Assembly (NCBI GenBank): GCA_020721205.1
Contig: DYNF01000008.1
Coordinates: forward strand, 1 to 47,130
Direction: 5' to 3'
Length of the DNA: 47,130 nucleotides
From: Prochloron sp. SulCav_FS08_3_32_3330
GTDB taxonomy: Bacteria; Cyanobacteriota; Cyanobacteriia; Cyanobacteriales; DYNF01
Numbering within the stretch: the stretch's first letter is position 1; the number at the start of each line of letters is the position of its first letter. Shown here one piece after another: positions 24,538 to 32,600 of this stretch. The notes under the pieces were generated by a model. It searched no databases and was not told where the DNA came from. It saw nothing but the letters and a program-made list of their open reading frames with translations. Position numbers and translations under genes: made by a program.

Positions 24538-25911
24538 ATGAATATTAAGGAAATGTTACAAATGGTTGATCATTGGGTATTTGCTGAGACGGATCAACAT
24601 TTGGATGATTTACAAAAAACTATTATTGAGGAAATATCTCAGGGTAAAACCTATAAACAAATAGCTGATCTTTATGGTTATCATGAAAATTATGTCGGTG
24701 ATGAAAGTAGAAAGTTATTTAAAATATTATCGGAAAAGTTAGGAGAAAATATTAATAAACATAATTTTTTTTGGACTTTTGAAAGAGTAACAGATCATTC
24801 TCAAGGTTTTAATGTTATTAATGCTAATCTTAATTTATGTCATAATCATCAAACTTCTAATAATAATAATTCTAACTATCATAAACAAAAATCTAATTTT
24901 AAAGATTTAACTTTAGCTCCTCAAATCTTTAAATTTTATAATCGAGAAACTGAACTTAAAAACCTTAATAATTACATATTTAATCAAAATATTAAATTAA
25001 TTTCAGTTTTAGGATTATCGGGTATTGGTAAAACTTATTTAGTTAAAAGATTTGTAGATTTAAACTTAGATAATTTTGAAGTAATTATTTGGAAAAGTTT
25101 AAAATATCCTAAATCTTTAGATTTATTAGTTAATGATTTATTGAAAATTTCTAATGTAGAGACGTACCATGGTACGTCTCTACAAAAAAATGAAACTTAT
25201 CTACAAAAATCTTTAGATGATAAATTAAAACAATTATTTGATCTTTTCACTCAAAAAAAATGTTTAATTATCTTTGATAATATAGAAACTATCTTTATAA
25301 AAGAACAATTTGCTGGACAATATCAAACTAAATTTAAAGATTATCAAGATTTATTTACTATGATTACAGAAAATGATCATCAAAGTAATTTAATTTTGAT
25401 TAGTCAAGAATCTTGTGCCGAAATGCAAAATTTAGATCAAGATTTAACTATAGTTAAATGTTTAGAATTATCAGGTTTAAATGATGTTGATATTTTAACT
25501 AATTTAGGTTTAAAAGATGAGGATAGTTGGTTAAAATTAGTTAAATTATATCAAGGGAATCCCCTTTATTTGAAAAAATATATTTCGCCATTAATTAAAA
25601 ATATTTTTGCGGGTAAAGTTACTGATTTTTTACAAGAAAATACTTTATTTTTAACCGAAGATATGAAATCTCATTTAAGAGAAATATTTGATAGATTATC
25701 ATTAATCGAAAAGCAAATTGTAACAGAATTAAGTAAATTTGATCAACCTATTAGTAGAGAAAATTTAAGACAAAATTTAGATTTATCTTTTATGGATTTA
25801 GTCATGGGATTACAGTCTTTAAAGCAACGATATTTATTAACAAAAATAGAAGAAGAAACAGTTTTATTTAGTTTATCTCCAATCTTAAGAGAATATGTTA
25901 AGAAAAGCTAA
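24538..25911 (+). CDS. STAND-type NTPase with vMAP-like N-terminal helix-turn-helix
   Basis: This 457-residue protein carries an N-terminal domain (about 1-85) of the type called vWA-MoxR-associated N-terminal HTH, with the segment DLQKTIIEEISQGKTYKQIADLYGYHENYVGDESRKL. An NB-ARC-like NTPase follows, with Walker A GLSGIGKTY at 159-167, Walker B KCLIIFDN at 241-248 and a winged-helix part at about 380-455. Relatives known to me normally continue into WD40 or TPR repeats that act as sensor; here the protein ends after the NTPase, so it is either a natural short form or a truncated one. Residues 207-215 are encoded by a perfect palindrome. Confidence 0.82.
   Translation: MNIKEMLQMVDHWVFAETDQHLDDLQKTIIEEISQGKTYKQIADLYGYHENYVGDESRKLFKILSEKLGENINKHNFFWTFERVTDHSQGFNVINANLNLCHNHQTSNNNNSNYHKQKSNFKDLTLAPQIFKFYNRETELKNLNNYIFNQNIKLISVLGLSGIGKTYLVKRFVDLNLDNFEVIIWKSLKYPKSLDLLVNDLLKISNVETYHGTSLQKNETYLQKSLDDKLKQLFDLFTQKKCLIIFDNIETIFIKEQFAGQYQTKFKDYQDLFTMITENDHQSNLILISQESCAEMQNLDQDLTIVKCLELSGLNDVDILTNLGLKDEDSWLKLVKLYQGNPLYLKKYISPLIKNIFAGKVTDFLQENTLFLTEDMKSHLREIFDRLSLIEKQIVTELSKFDQPISRENLRQNLDLSFMDLVMGLQSLKQRYLLTKIEEETVLFSLSPILREYVKKS
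25156..25183. repeat. Perfect 28-bp palindrome inside the STAND coding sequence
   Basis: The left half, GTAGAGACGTACCA, and right half, TGGTACGTCTCTAC, are exact complements. The form TAGAGACGT...ACGTCTCTA is that of a short repeat common in intergenic DNA of many cyanobacteria. Here it sits in frame and encodes about nine residues (VETYHGTSL) between two NTPase motifs. Confidence 0.92.
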
Positions 25912-25979
25912 AATTTAATAATTATGTTATAATTTTGATTATAATTAAATTGAAACTTTTGAAAATCAGGAAAATAACC

Positions 25980-26585
25980 ATGATTACAGCAGTTAAAACA
26001 AAACTAACTTTTAATGATTTTCTGGATCAATATCCTGAAGAAAACAAAAAATATGAATTTGTACAAGGAGAAATTATTGAAATGAGAAGCACTAGAGAAC
26101 ATGATGATAAAGCTAGATTTCTTTTGTTTGCTTTTAATGATGAAATCAGACGATTAAATCTTAATTTTGTTGTCACAGATAACACCTTAATTCAAACTAC
26201 AACTAAAAAGGGAATTGAACAAGGTAGAATCCCCGATGTTAGTATAATTAATAAGGATATTTGGTTACAAGATCGTACTTCTTATTCTGCTTTAAATCAA
26301 GCAATTCAGTTAGCTATAGAGGTAGTTTCAACTAATTGGGATGATGATTATTTAGACAAATTAGACGAATATCAACGCTTAGGAATTAAGGAATATTGGA
26401 TTGTAGATTATTTGGCGATCGGGGGGCGAGAATATTTAGGAAAACCCAAATTTCCGACGATTTTTGTTTATAGTTTAAAGGAAAATAATGAATATGAAAA
26501 AACCATGTTTAGAGATGAAGAAATGATTATTTCTACGACATTTCCTGAGTTAAAATTAACACCATTACAAATTTTTCAAGCTTAA
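25980..26585 (+). CDS. Uma2-family endonuclease-like protein (DUF820)
   Basis: I chose the ATG at 25980 (MITAVKTKLTFNDFLDQYPE) over the upstream TTG because it is preceded by an AGGA ribosome binding site and fits the family N-terminus. The resulting 201-residue protein has the Uma2 core: YEFVQGEIIEM, IPDVSIIN, LAIEVVSTNWDDDYLDKLDEYQRLGIKEYWIVDYLAIGG and FPELKLTPLQIF. It aligns throughout with the protein at 8199-8819. It lies between the STAND NTPase and the Rpn nuclease on the same strand. Biological role of the family is unknown. Confidence 0.88.
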   Translation: MITAVKTKLTFNDFLDQYPEENKKYEFVQGEIIEMRSTREHDDKARFLLFAFNDEIRRLNLNFVVTDNTLIQTTTKKGIEQGRIPDVSIINKDIWLQDRTSYSALNQAIQLAIEVVSTNWDDDYLDKLDEYQRLGIKEYWIVDYLAIGGREYLGKPKFPTIFVYSLKENNEYEKTMFRDEEMIISTTFPELKLTPLQIFQA

Positions 26586-26623
26586 AAATTATTGAACATT
26601 AAAAAGTTTAAGGAGTAATAATT

Positions 26624-27625
26624 ATGAGATTTATAGATCCCCGTACCGATTTTGCCTTTAAAAAAATATTTGGTTCAGATAAAAGTAAACCAATTTTAAT
26701 TAGTTTTCTTAATGCTTTAGTTTATCAAGGACAAGATAGAATTAAAGATTTAGAAATAATTGATCCCTATCAAGCCGCTAAAATTTTTGGTTTAAAAGAT
26801 ACTTATTTAGATGTTAAAGCTGTCTTAGATGATGATACTAAAGTCATTATAGAAATGCAATATGATTATGTACCCGGTTTTGAACAAAGAATTTTATATA
26901 ATGGGGCAAAAGGCTACGCTAATCAATTAGTTAAAGGGCAAAGATATAGAGAATTAAATTCCGTAATTGCTCTAACAATTACTAATTTTAAGCTGTTTAA
27001 AAATGTGCCTGAAGTAATTACTTATTTTGAATTTAAAGAAAGAAATACTTTGATGGCTTATCCTTTTTCTGCTATTACAATGATTTTTGTGGAATTACCA
27101 AAATTTAAGAAAGAATTAACAGAATTAAATGATATTATAGATAAGTGGCTTTACTTTTTAAGTAAAACGTGGGAATTAGAAGAAATCCCTCAAAAATTAG
27201 AACAAATTGAACCAATTAAAGAAGCTCTTTTAATTGCTAATCGTGCCTCTTTTTCTCCTGAAGAATTAGATACAATTGAGCAACAGGAATTTTATCGTTA
27301 TGATCAACAAAAATTAACGGAATTAAACTTAAAAATACAACAAGAAGCTGACAAAGCTAAACAGGAAGCTGATCAAGCTAAACAAGAAGCTGATCAAGCT
27401 AAACAAGAAGCTGATCAAGCTAAACAAGAATTACTACAAATTCAACAACAAGAAAGGGAGAAAAAAATAACTTTATTGTTGCGTCAATTATCTAAAAAAT
27501 TTGGAGAATTAGATCAACAAATTAAAGATAAAGTTACTCTTTTGTCAACAGAAAAATTAGAAAATTTAGCTGAAATTTTCTTAGATTTTGTGCAGATTTC
27601 TGACTTAATTTCTTGGTTAGAATAA
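26624..27625 (+). CDS. Rpn-family PD-(D/E)XK nuclease with DUF4351-type tail
   Basis: This 333-residue protein starts with the PDDEXK_2/Rpn pattern MRFIDPRTDFAFKKIFG, then LDVKAVLDDDTKVIIEMQ, where Asp and the Glu-x-Gln pair form the nuclease core, and YNGAKGYANQL. Residues about 230-280 are a coiled coil built from four QEAD(K/Q)AK heptads with nearly identical DNA. The end (KKITLLLRQLSKKFGELDQQIKDKV) matches DUF4351. Rpn proteins promote recA-independent recombination in E. coli; this family is often labelled transposase without good reason. A clear AGGAG site precedes the start. Confidence 0.88.
   Translation: MRFIDPRTDFAFKKIFGSDKSKPILISFLNALVYQGQDRIKDLEIIDPYQAAKIFGLKDTYLDVKAVLDDDTKVIIEMQYDYVPGFEQRILYNGAKGYANQLVKGQRYRELNSVIALTITNFKLFKNVPEVITYFEFKERNTLMAYPFSAITMIFVELPKFKKELTELNDIIDKWLYFLSKTWELEEIPQKLEQIEPIKEALLIANRASFSPEELDTIEQQEFYRYDQQKLTELNLKIQQEADKAKQEADQAKQEADQAKQEADQAKQELLQIQQQEREKKITLLLRQLSKKFGELDQQIKDKVTLLSTEKLENLAEIFLDFVQISDLISWLE
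27341..27424. repeat. Four 21-bp tandem units in the Rpn gene
   Basis: Units start at 27341, 27362, 27383 and 27404. The last two are identical and the first two differ by one to three bases. Each encodes the heptad Gln-Glu-Ala-Asp-(Lys/Gln)-Ala-Lys, so copy-number change would lengthen the coiled coil by whole heptads without a frameshift. Confidence 0.92.
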
Positions 27626-27637
27626 GTATAAATAATT

Positions 27638-27670
27638 AAGATACCGAAATTTGAGAAAATTCGGTATCTT
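27638..27670. terminator. Terminator hairpin after the Rpn gene
   Basis: Arms AAGATACCGAAATTT and AAAATTCGGTATCTT lie 13 bp past the stop codon, with AT-rich flanks. The next gene is convergent, so the hairpin may serve both. Confidence 0.7.
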
Positions 27671-27701
27671 ATAAACTAAAGGAAACAATGAAATGACAAA
27701 A

Positions 27702-27911
27702 TTACTCATTAATTTCAGTAATTTCTATGTCTAAACCAATTTCATCCCAATTTCTGATAGAGTCGGTTTCTTCAATCATTTGTTTTAGTAAAACTTCTTT
27801 GGCGGTAGTTTCAAATTTTTCTTTACCAAAATAATAAATTATCCGTTGATCATTGGTGAAAAAAATAGCTTCTAATTGAGCAATAGCTCTAACTTGATAT
27901 TGATAAGTCAT
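27702..27911 (-). CDS. Small protein of unknown function
   Basis: This 69-residue protein is acidic (EEFDSIRNWDEIGLDIEITEINE-like end) with no signal peptide. No family is recognised. The start MTYQYQVRAIAQLEAIFF and the clean separation from neighbours suggest a real gene of the size often seen next to nucleases and toxins in cyanobacteria. It converges on the Rpn gene. Confidence 0.5.
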   Translation of the reverse strand: MTYQYQVRAIAQLEAIFFTNDQRIIYYFGKEKFETTAKEVLLKQMIEETDSIRNWDEIGLDIEITEINE

Positions 27912-27959
27912 ATTGTTTTTTTGCTGTAATTTTCTTTAGTTGTTTCTTTTATTATAACT

Positions 27960-28022
27960 GTAGGGTGGGCAATTATTTCATTTATTGATATTATGAAATT
28001 GAACGCAAATTGCCCCCCCTAC
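27960..28022. repeat. GGTGGGCAACT-type mini-element upstream of the hydantoinase-B gene
   Basis: Ends are GTAGGGTGGGCAAT and ATTGCCCCCCCTAC, near-perfect inverted copies of 14 bp, with a different interior from the toxin-antitoxin-associated copies. It ends 10 bp before the ATG at 28032, so the promoter and leader of that gene must run through it. Confidence 0.75.
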
Positions 28023-28031
28023 TTATAATTT

Positions 28032-29609
28032 ATGTTACATTTAAAAGCTGATCCGGTACGTTTAGAAATCTTTAAAAATCTCTTTCAATTTATTGCTGAA
28101 GAAATGGGTATTACTTTACAAAATACTGCCGTTTCTGTCAATATAAAAGAGCGTTTAGATTTTAGTTGTGCTATTTTTGATCAAAAAGGTAATTTAGTGG
28201 CAAATGCTCCCCATATTCCTGTACATTTAGGCTCAATGAGTGAGAGTATTTCTAGTTTAATTAAAGCTAAATCTAATAATATTAAATATGGGGATGTTTA
28301 TCTTTCTAATAATCCCTATAATGGGGGAACTCATTTACCTGATCTTACCGTAATTACTCCTATTTTTAATCAGGAAAAAACCAAAATTATTTTCTATGTT
28401 GCTTCAAGGGGGCATCATGCTGATTTAGGAGGAATTACTCCCGGATCTATGCCCCCCCATAGCACAATTTTAGATGAAGAAGGGGTTTTATTTGATAACT
28501 TTTTGTTAGTAGAAAATGGTAATTTTCGAGAACAAGAATTATTAAATATATTATTAAATAATCCCTATCCTGCTAGAAATCCTAACCAAAATATAGCCGA
28601 TTTAAAAGCTCAAATTGCCGCTAATTATAAAGGAGTTCAATCTTTATTAAAGATGATAGATCATTATGGTTTAGAAATGGTACAAAGTTATATGCAGTTT
28701 GTACAAGATAATGCGGAAGAATCTGTGAGAAAAGTGATTGAAGTTTTAAAAGATGGTAGTTTTATTTATGAAATGGATAACGGAAATAAAATTAAAGTTT
28801 CTATTAGTATAAATAAGAAAAAATGTCAAGCTAAAATTGATTTTACAGGTACTTCTTTACAACAATTAAATAATTTTAATGCTCCTTCTGCGATCTGTAA
28901 AGCGGCTGTTTTATATGTGTTTCGCACTTTAGTTAAAGATAATATTCCCCTCAATGCTGGTTGTTTAAAACCTTTAAAAATAATTATCCCTGAAGGCTCA
29001 ATGTTAAATCCGAAATATCCGGCGGCGGTAGTAGCAGGAAATGTGGAAACTTCTCAAGCTATTACTGATAGTTTATATGGTGCTTTAGGGATTAAAGCAG
29101 GAAGTCAAGGAACTATGAATAATTTTACTTTTGGGAACGAAAAATATCAATATTATGAGACAATTTGCGGAGGATCGGGGGCGGGAATTAATTATCATGG
29201 CACTGATGCTGTACAAACTAATATGACTAACTCAAGATTGACTGATCCTGAAGTGTTAGAAATGCGTTTTCCTGTGGTAATTGAGGAATTTTCAATCAGA
29301 GAAAATAGTGGAGGGAAAGGTTTATTTAATGGTGGTAATGGGGTGATTAGAAAAATTAAATTTTTAGAGGAAATGACCGCCGGAATTTTATCTCAAAAAC
29401 GGGTTATTCCTCCTTTTGGTTTAGCTGGAGGAGAAGATGGTAAAACTGGTAATAATTATGTAAAACGTAGCAATCAAAATCTTGAAAAATTAGCTAGTTG
29501 TGCTACCGTAAAAATGGAAAAAGGTGATACTTTTATCATTGAAACTCCCGGAGGTGGAGGTTATGGTTTATCTGCTACTGTTAATAGACTTCTTGCAGAA
29601 GTCGAGTAA
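28032..29609 (+). CDS. Hydantoinase B/oxoprolinase-family protein
   Basis: The 525-residue protein has the full HyuB pattern: DPVRLEIFKNLFQFIAEEMG near the start, ERLDFSCAIFDQKGNLVANAPHIPVHLGSM, YLSNNPYNGGTHLPDLTVITP, ASRGHHADLGGITPGSMPP and the C-terminal GGGGYGL. It would hydrolyse or decarboxylate hydantoins or 5-oxoproline with a HyuA partner, but no HyuA gene is adjacent, so it may pair with a distant one. The last seven codons (RLLAEVE) and stop lie within a repeat element starting at 29586, so the native C-terminus has probably been replaced. Confidence 0.9.
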   Translation: MLHLKADPVRLEIFKNLFQFIAEEMGITLQNTAVSVNIKERLDFSCAIFDQKGNLVANAPHIPVHLGSMSESISSLIKAKSNNIKYGDVYLSNNPYNGGTHLPDLTVITPIFNQEKTKIIFYVASRGHHADLGGITPGSMPPHSTILDEEGVLFDNFLLVENGNFREQELLNILLNNPYPARNPNQNIADLKAQIAANYKGVQSLLKMIDHYGLEMVQSYMQFVQDNAEESVRKVIEVLKDGSFIYEMDNGNKIKVSISINKKKCQAKIDFTGTSLQQLNNFNAPSAICKAAVLYVFRTLVKDNIPLNAGCLKPLKIIIPEGSMLNPKYPAAVVAGNVETSQAITDSLYGALGIKAGSQGTMNNFTFGNEKYQYYETICGGSGAGINYHGTDAVQTNMTNSRLTDPEVLEMRFPVVIEEFSIRENSGGKGLFNGGNGVIRKIKFLEEMTAGILSQKRVIPPFGLAGGEDGKTGNNYVKRSNQNLEKLASCATVKMEKGDTFIIETPGGGGYGLSATVNRLLAEVE

Positions 29610-29720
29610 TGAGTAATGAGTAATGAGTAATAAGTAATAAGTAATGAGTAATAAGTAGGAGAATTGATAAAAACACTATTATAATTAATTATTAGTTAGA
29701 CTTTCGCGCGTATGTCTATT
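29586..29720. repeat. Repeat element with internal GAGTAAT microsatellite (copy 2)
   Basis: It begins with the inverted arms GACTTCTTGCAGAAGTC, has about eight heptamers (GAGTAAT, AAGTAAT) and the same tail as the copy at 12541-12653. The heptamer number differs between copies, as expected from slippage. The first 24 bp are coding for the end of the hydantoinase-B-like gene. Confidence 0.82.
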
Positions 29721-29839
29721 AAGAAATATTAAGAAATATAATAATTTAGCAATAATCCTTAGTTAAGAGTGCTTTTTAGGTAAAATCAAGGGAAAAGTGA
29801 TAAACCATTTAATCAAATCAAGATTACAGGTTAAAATTT

Positions 29840-30763
29840 ATGTCTCAAGATTTTCCTTTTAATGTCAAAGCTACTGGTTTTGATATTAGTAATGCTTACA
29901 GTTTAGGCAAAGTATCTCAGCTAGTTTATACTAATTTTGAGAAAGACGAAGAAATTAGACTTAAAGTTGTTAATCAAGCAAAAGAATGGGGTTTAAATCA
30001 AATTTATTTGTTTGATTATAACAGTGCGGGAGAAGATTCTCAGGGCATGATATTAGCTAATAGTGAGCAAATTATTATCGCTTTTCGGGGTACTGAAACT
30101 TCAAAAATTCAAGATGTAATTACTGATTTAAAAATCGGACAAATTCCCAGATTAAATGGGAAAGTTCATCGAGGTTTTTATGTTTCTTTTAGTACCTTAT
30201 GGATTTCTAAATTAACAATCTGGAAATTTGATCAAGAAATAACAGATACCCCCGGAATGAAAGAGATTTTAATTAAATTATTAACCACCAAAAAACGCCC
30301 TATTTTCATCACAGGTCATAGTTTAGGAGGTGCTTTAGCCGTATTAGGGGCAGCCGCTTGTGGTTTAGAATTAAAAGAGGCTTTTCAACCAGAAATCACT
30401 GTCTATACTTATGGACAACCCCGTGTCGGAAATGATGATTTTAATAAATCTTTAATCTCAAATGTTAAAGGTATATTCAGGGTTGTTAATAATAATGATG
30501 TAGTAGCCAGAGTCCCTGTAGATTTAATTAAAAAAACTCCTGCTCTTGACTATAATCATGCGGGTAAATTAGTCTATTTAGATACAGATAAAAAAGTTCA
30601 TTTACAAGATTTAGGTTGGTGGACAAAAACTAAAGATCAGTTTTGGGGACGGATCCAAGACCTCGGTAAACCGGGTACTGATGGTATTAAAGATCACGAT
30701 TTAAGTAAATATGTTGCTATTTTAAAAGGTGCTTTAGATCATCCTGAAAATATTATTACTTAA
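29840..30763 (+). CDS. Class 3 lipase-family alpha/beta hydrolase
   Basis: The 307-residue protein has the lipase_3 pattern: IIIAFRGTETSKIQDVITDLK near residue 80, GKVHRGFYVSF near 107 and the nucleophile elbow ITGHSLGGALA, with Ser-161. TYGQPRVGNDDF follows, then NNDVVARVP supplies the likely catalytic Asp and DYNHAGKLVY the likely His. No signal peptide is seen, so it probably acts inside the cell on membrane lipids or acylglycerols. Substrate is unknown. It is followed by a strong hairpin and the convergent glnA. Confidence 0.88.
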   Translation: MSQDFPFNVKATGFDISNAYSLGKVSQLVYTNFEKDEEIRLKVVNQAKEWGLNQIYLFDYNSAGEDSQGMILANSEQIIIAFRGTETSKIQDVITDLKIGQIPRLNGKVHRGFYVSFSTLWISKLTIWKFDQEITDTPGMKEILIKLLTTKKRPIFITGHSLGGALAVLGAAACGLELKEAFQPEITVYTYGQPRVGNDDFNKSLISNVKGIFRVVNNNDVVARVPVDLIKKTPALDYNHAGKLVYLDTDKKVHLQDLGWWTKTKDQFWGRIQDLGKPGTDGIKDHDLSKYVAILKGALDHPENIIT

Positions 30764-30791
30764 GTTAACAGTTTAAAACCACCTCCAAAAC

Positions 30792-30826
30792 AAATCCCCG
30801 ACTTTTTTAAAAAAAGTCGGGGATTT
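30792..30826. terminator. Bidirectional AGTCGGGGATTT hairpin terminator
   Basis: Arms AAATCCCCGACTTTTTT and AAAAAAAGTCGGGGATTT lie 29 bp after the lipase stop codon and 20 bp from the glnA stop codon, between convergent genes. Confidence 0.9.
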
Positions 30827-30845
30827 AAGATTAGCTAATTACATT

Positions 30846-32261
30846 TTAGCAGTCATAATACAGAGAAAACTCATAAGGATGAGGACGTAGACGCATGGGG
30901 TTAACCTCATTATCTAACTTGTACTCGATCCAATTTTGAATAAAGTCTGTGGTAAATACGCCGGAATCGGTTAAGAAAGCATGATCTTTTTCTAATGCTT
31001 CTAAAGCGGCTTCTAAAGAACCGGGAGTAGAAGGAATTTTACTCAATTCTTCAGGAGAAAGATCGTAAATATCCACATCTAAAGACGCTCCGGGATCCAT
31101 TTCTTTCTGAATACCGTCAATCGCCGCACAAAGAATCGCCGCAAAAGCTAAATAAGGATTACAAGTTGCATCAGGACAACGGAACTCAAAGCGTTTTGCT
31201 TTAGGGTTTCCTCCTGATAAGGGGATCCGAATCGAAGCGGAGCGGTTTCCTTGGGAATAAGCTAAGTTTACAGGGGCTTCAAAACCCGGAACTAGACGCT
31301 TATAAGAGTTAGTAGTAGGGTTAGTTAACGCAAGTAAAGCGGGAGCATGGTGTAAAACGCCACCGATCGCATGAAGACCCATTTTACTTAAATTAGCGTA
31401 TTCGTTACCCCAGAATAAAGGCTGACCTTCTTTCCAAATAGATAAATGGGTGTGCATACCCGAACCATTATCATTAAATAAAGGTTTAGGCATAAAGGTG
31501 GTAGTTTTACCATATTTTTTGGCGACATTTTTAACTGCATATTTATAAGTCATTAAATAGTCAGCCGCTTGAATAATGGGGGCAAACTTCATCCCTAACT
31601 CATTTTGTCCACCTGTAGCCACTTCATGGTGATGTTTTTCAATCGGTACGCCACATTCTGCCATTGTTAACAGCATTTCTGTACGGATATCCTGTTGAGT
31701 ATCCGTGGGAGGGACGGGGAAATAACCTTGTTTGTAACCGGGTTTATAACCCAAGTTTCCGCCTTCCTCTTTGCGTCCAGAGTTCCAACGACCTTCAACA
31801 CTGTCTACATGGTAAAAACCTTCATTTTCTTTTTGATCAAAACGAACATCATCAAAAATGAAAAATTCCGCTTCAGGACCAAAATAAGCCACATCACCAA
31901 TACCTGTAGAGGTTAAGTAATCAAGGGCTTTAGCCGCAATACTACGGGGGTCTCTGCTATACCATTCCCCAGTACGAGGTTCTTTGATACTACAGATCAT
32001 ACTTAGAGTTTTTTCCTTAAAGAAAGGATCAATCCAAGCCGTGTTAGGATCGGGAACCATTGCCATATCAGACTCGTTGATGGCTTTCCATCCACGAATA
32101 CTTGAACCGTCAAAGGCTACACCTTCAGTAAAAGCATCTTCATCAATTAAATCTCTATAGAATGAGCAATGTTGCCAAATGCCCGGCATATCAATAAATT
32201 TAAGGTCAATGATTTTAATGTCATCGTCTTTGATCCACTGTAAAACTTCTTGGGGGGTCAT
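30846..32261 (-). CDS. glnA: Glutamine synthetase type I
   Basis: The 471-residue dodecameric enzyme joins ammonium to glutamate using ATP; it is the entry point of the GS-GOGAT cycle. Marks are [13 protein letters not shown] near 19, [25 protein letters not shown], the ATP-binding [18 protein letters not shown] with the metal and catalytic loop residues, and NRSASIRIP and [19 protein letters not shown]. Length is that of GSI-beta without truncation. The start has a strong ribosome binding site (AAGGAG). The gene is monocistronic, convergent with the lipase gene and divergent from apcF. Post-translational control by inactivating factors is likely in cyanobacteria, but no gif gene is in the window. 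Confidence 0.98.
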   Translation of the reverse strand: MTPQEVLQWIKDDDIKIIDLKFIDMPGIWQHCSFYRDLIDEDAFTEGVAFDGSSIRGWKAINESDMAMVPDPNTAWIDPFFKEKTLSMICSIKEPRTGEWYSRDPRSIAAKALDYLTSTGIGDVAYFGPEAEFFIFDDVRFDQKENEGFYHVDSVEGRWNSGRKEEGGNLGYKPGYKQGYFPVPPTDTQQDIRTEMLLTMAECGVPIEKHHHEVATGGQNELGMKFAPIIQAADYLMTYKYAVKNVAKKYGKTTTFMPKPLFNDNGSGMHTHLSIWKEGQPLFWGNEYANLSKMGLHAIGGVLHHAPALLALTNPTTNSYKRLVPGFEAPVNLAYSQGNRSASIRIPLSGGNPKAKRFEFRCPDATCNPYLAFAAILCAAIDGIQKEMDPGASLDVDIYDLSPEELSKIPSTPGSLEAALEALEKDHAFLTDSGVFTTDFIQNWIEYKLDNEVNPMRLRPHPYEFSLYYDC

Positions 32262-32317
32262 GAATATTTATAGCTCCTTAAGATTGAGATAAGTTAAAGA
32301 ATAACTTAGTTATGAAC

Positions 32318-32359
32318 AGAATGAATCTTTACACAAAATAAAAATGTCATTAAATATAC
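32318..32359 (-). promoter_or_regulatory. Probable NtcA-activated promoter of glnA
   Basis: On the minus strand GTATATTTAATGAC (32346-32359) fits the NtcA consensus GTA-N8-TAC at five of six fixed bases. Exactly 22 bp further comes CATTCT (32318-32323), in the place of the -10 box. The 22-bp spacing is that expected for class II NtcA activation. The start codon is about 57 bp from this -10. Confidence 0.62.
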
Positions 32360-32462
32360 CGAAATTTAATTTTCTGTTCTAGTTTGTTAAAGAAATGTAT
32401 CAAAGTCAGGCTGTTTTCTTGGTTTTGATCAAAATTTAACATCTTTGATGAGATGATAGATT

Positions 32463-32551
32463 ATTGGTCATTGGTCATTGGTCATTGGTCATTTGTGATA
32501 AACTGTCAACTATCGAGTATCAACTAATGACTAATGACTAATGACTGATCA
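32463..32551. repeat. Mirrored heptamer arrays between glnA and apcF
   Basis: Four perfect ATTGGTC heptamers (32463-32490) are followed, 33 bp later, by CTAATGA heptamers (32524-32544), which read GTCATTAG in reverse. The two arrays are thus largely complementary and could fold into one long stem, and they lie between divergent promoters. Confidence 0.75.
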
Positions 32552-32600
32552 CTACTTAAGTTAAAATAAAAAATTAATTACTTTTTGGGAGAAAAATTTA

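Noticed and set aside
26624-27625. Calling the Rpn gene an active transposase
   Set aside because: The family is often so named, but there are no terminal inverted repeats around the gene and the fold is a PD-(D/E)XK nuclease.
31664-31916. Two overlapping small frames antisense to glnA
   Set aside because: They lie inside a highly conserved gene, overlap each other in different frames and have no independent support.
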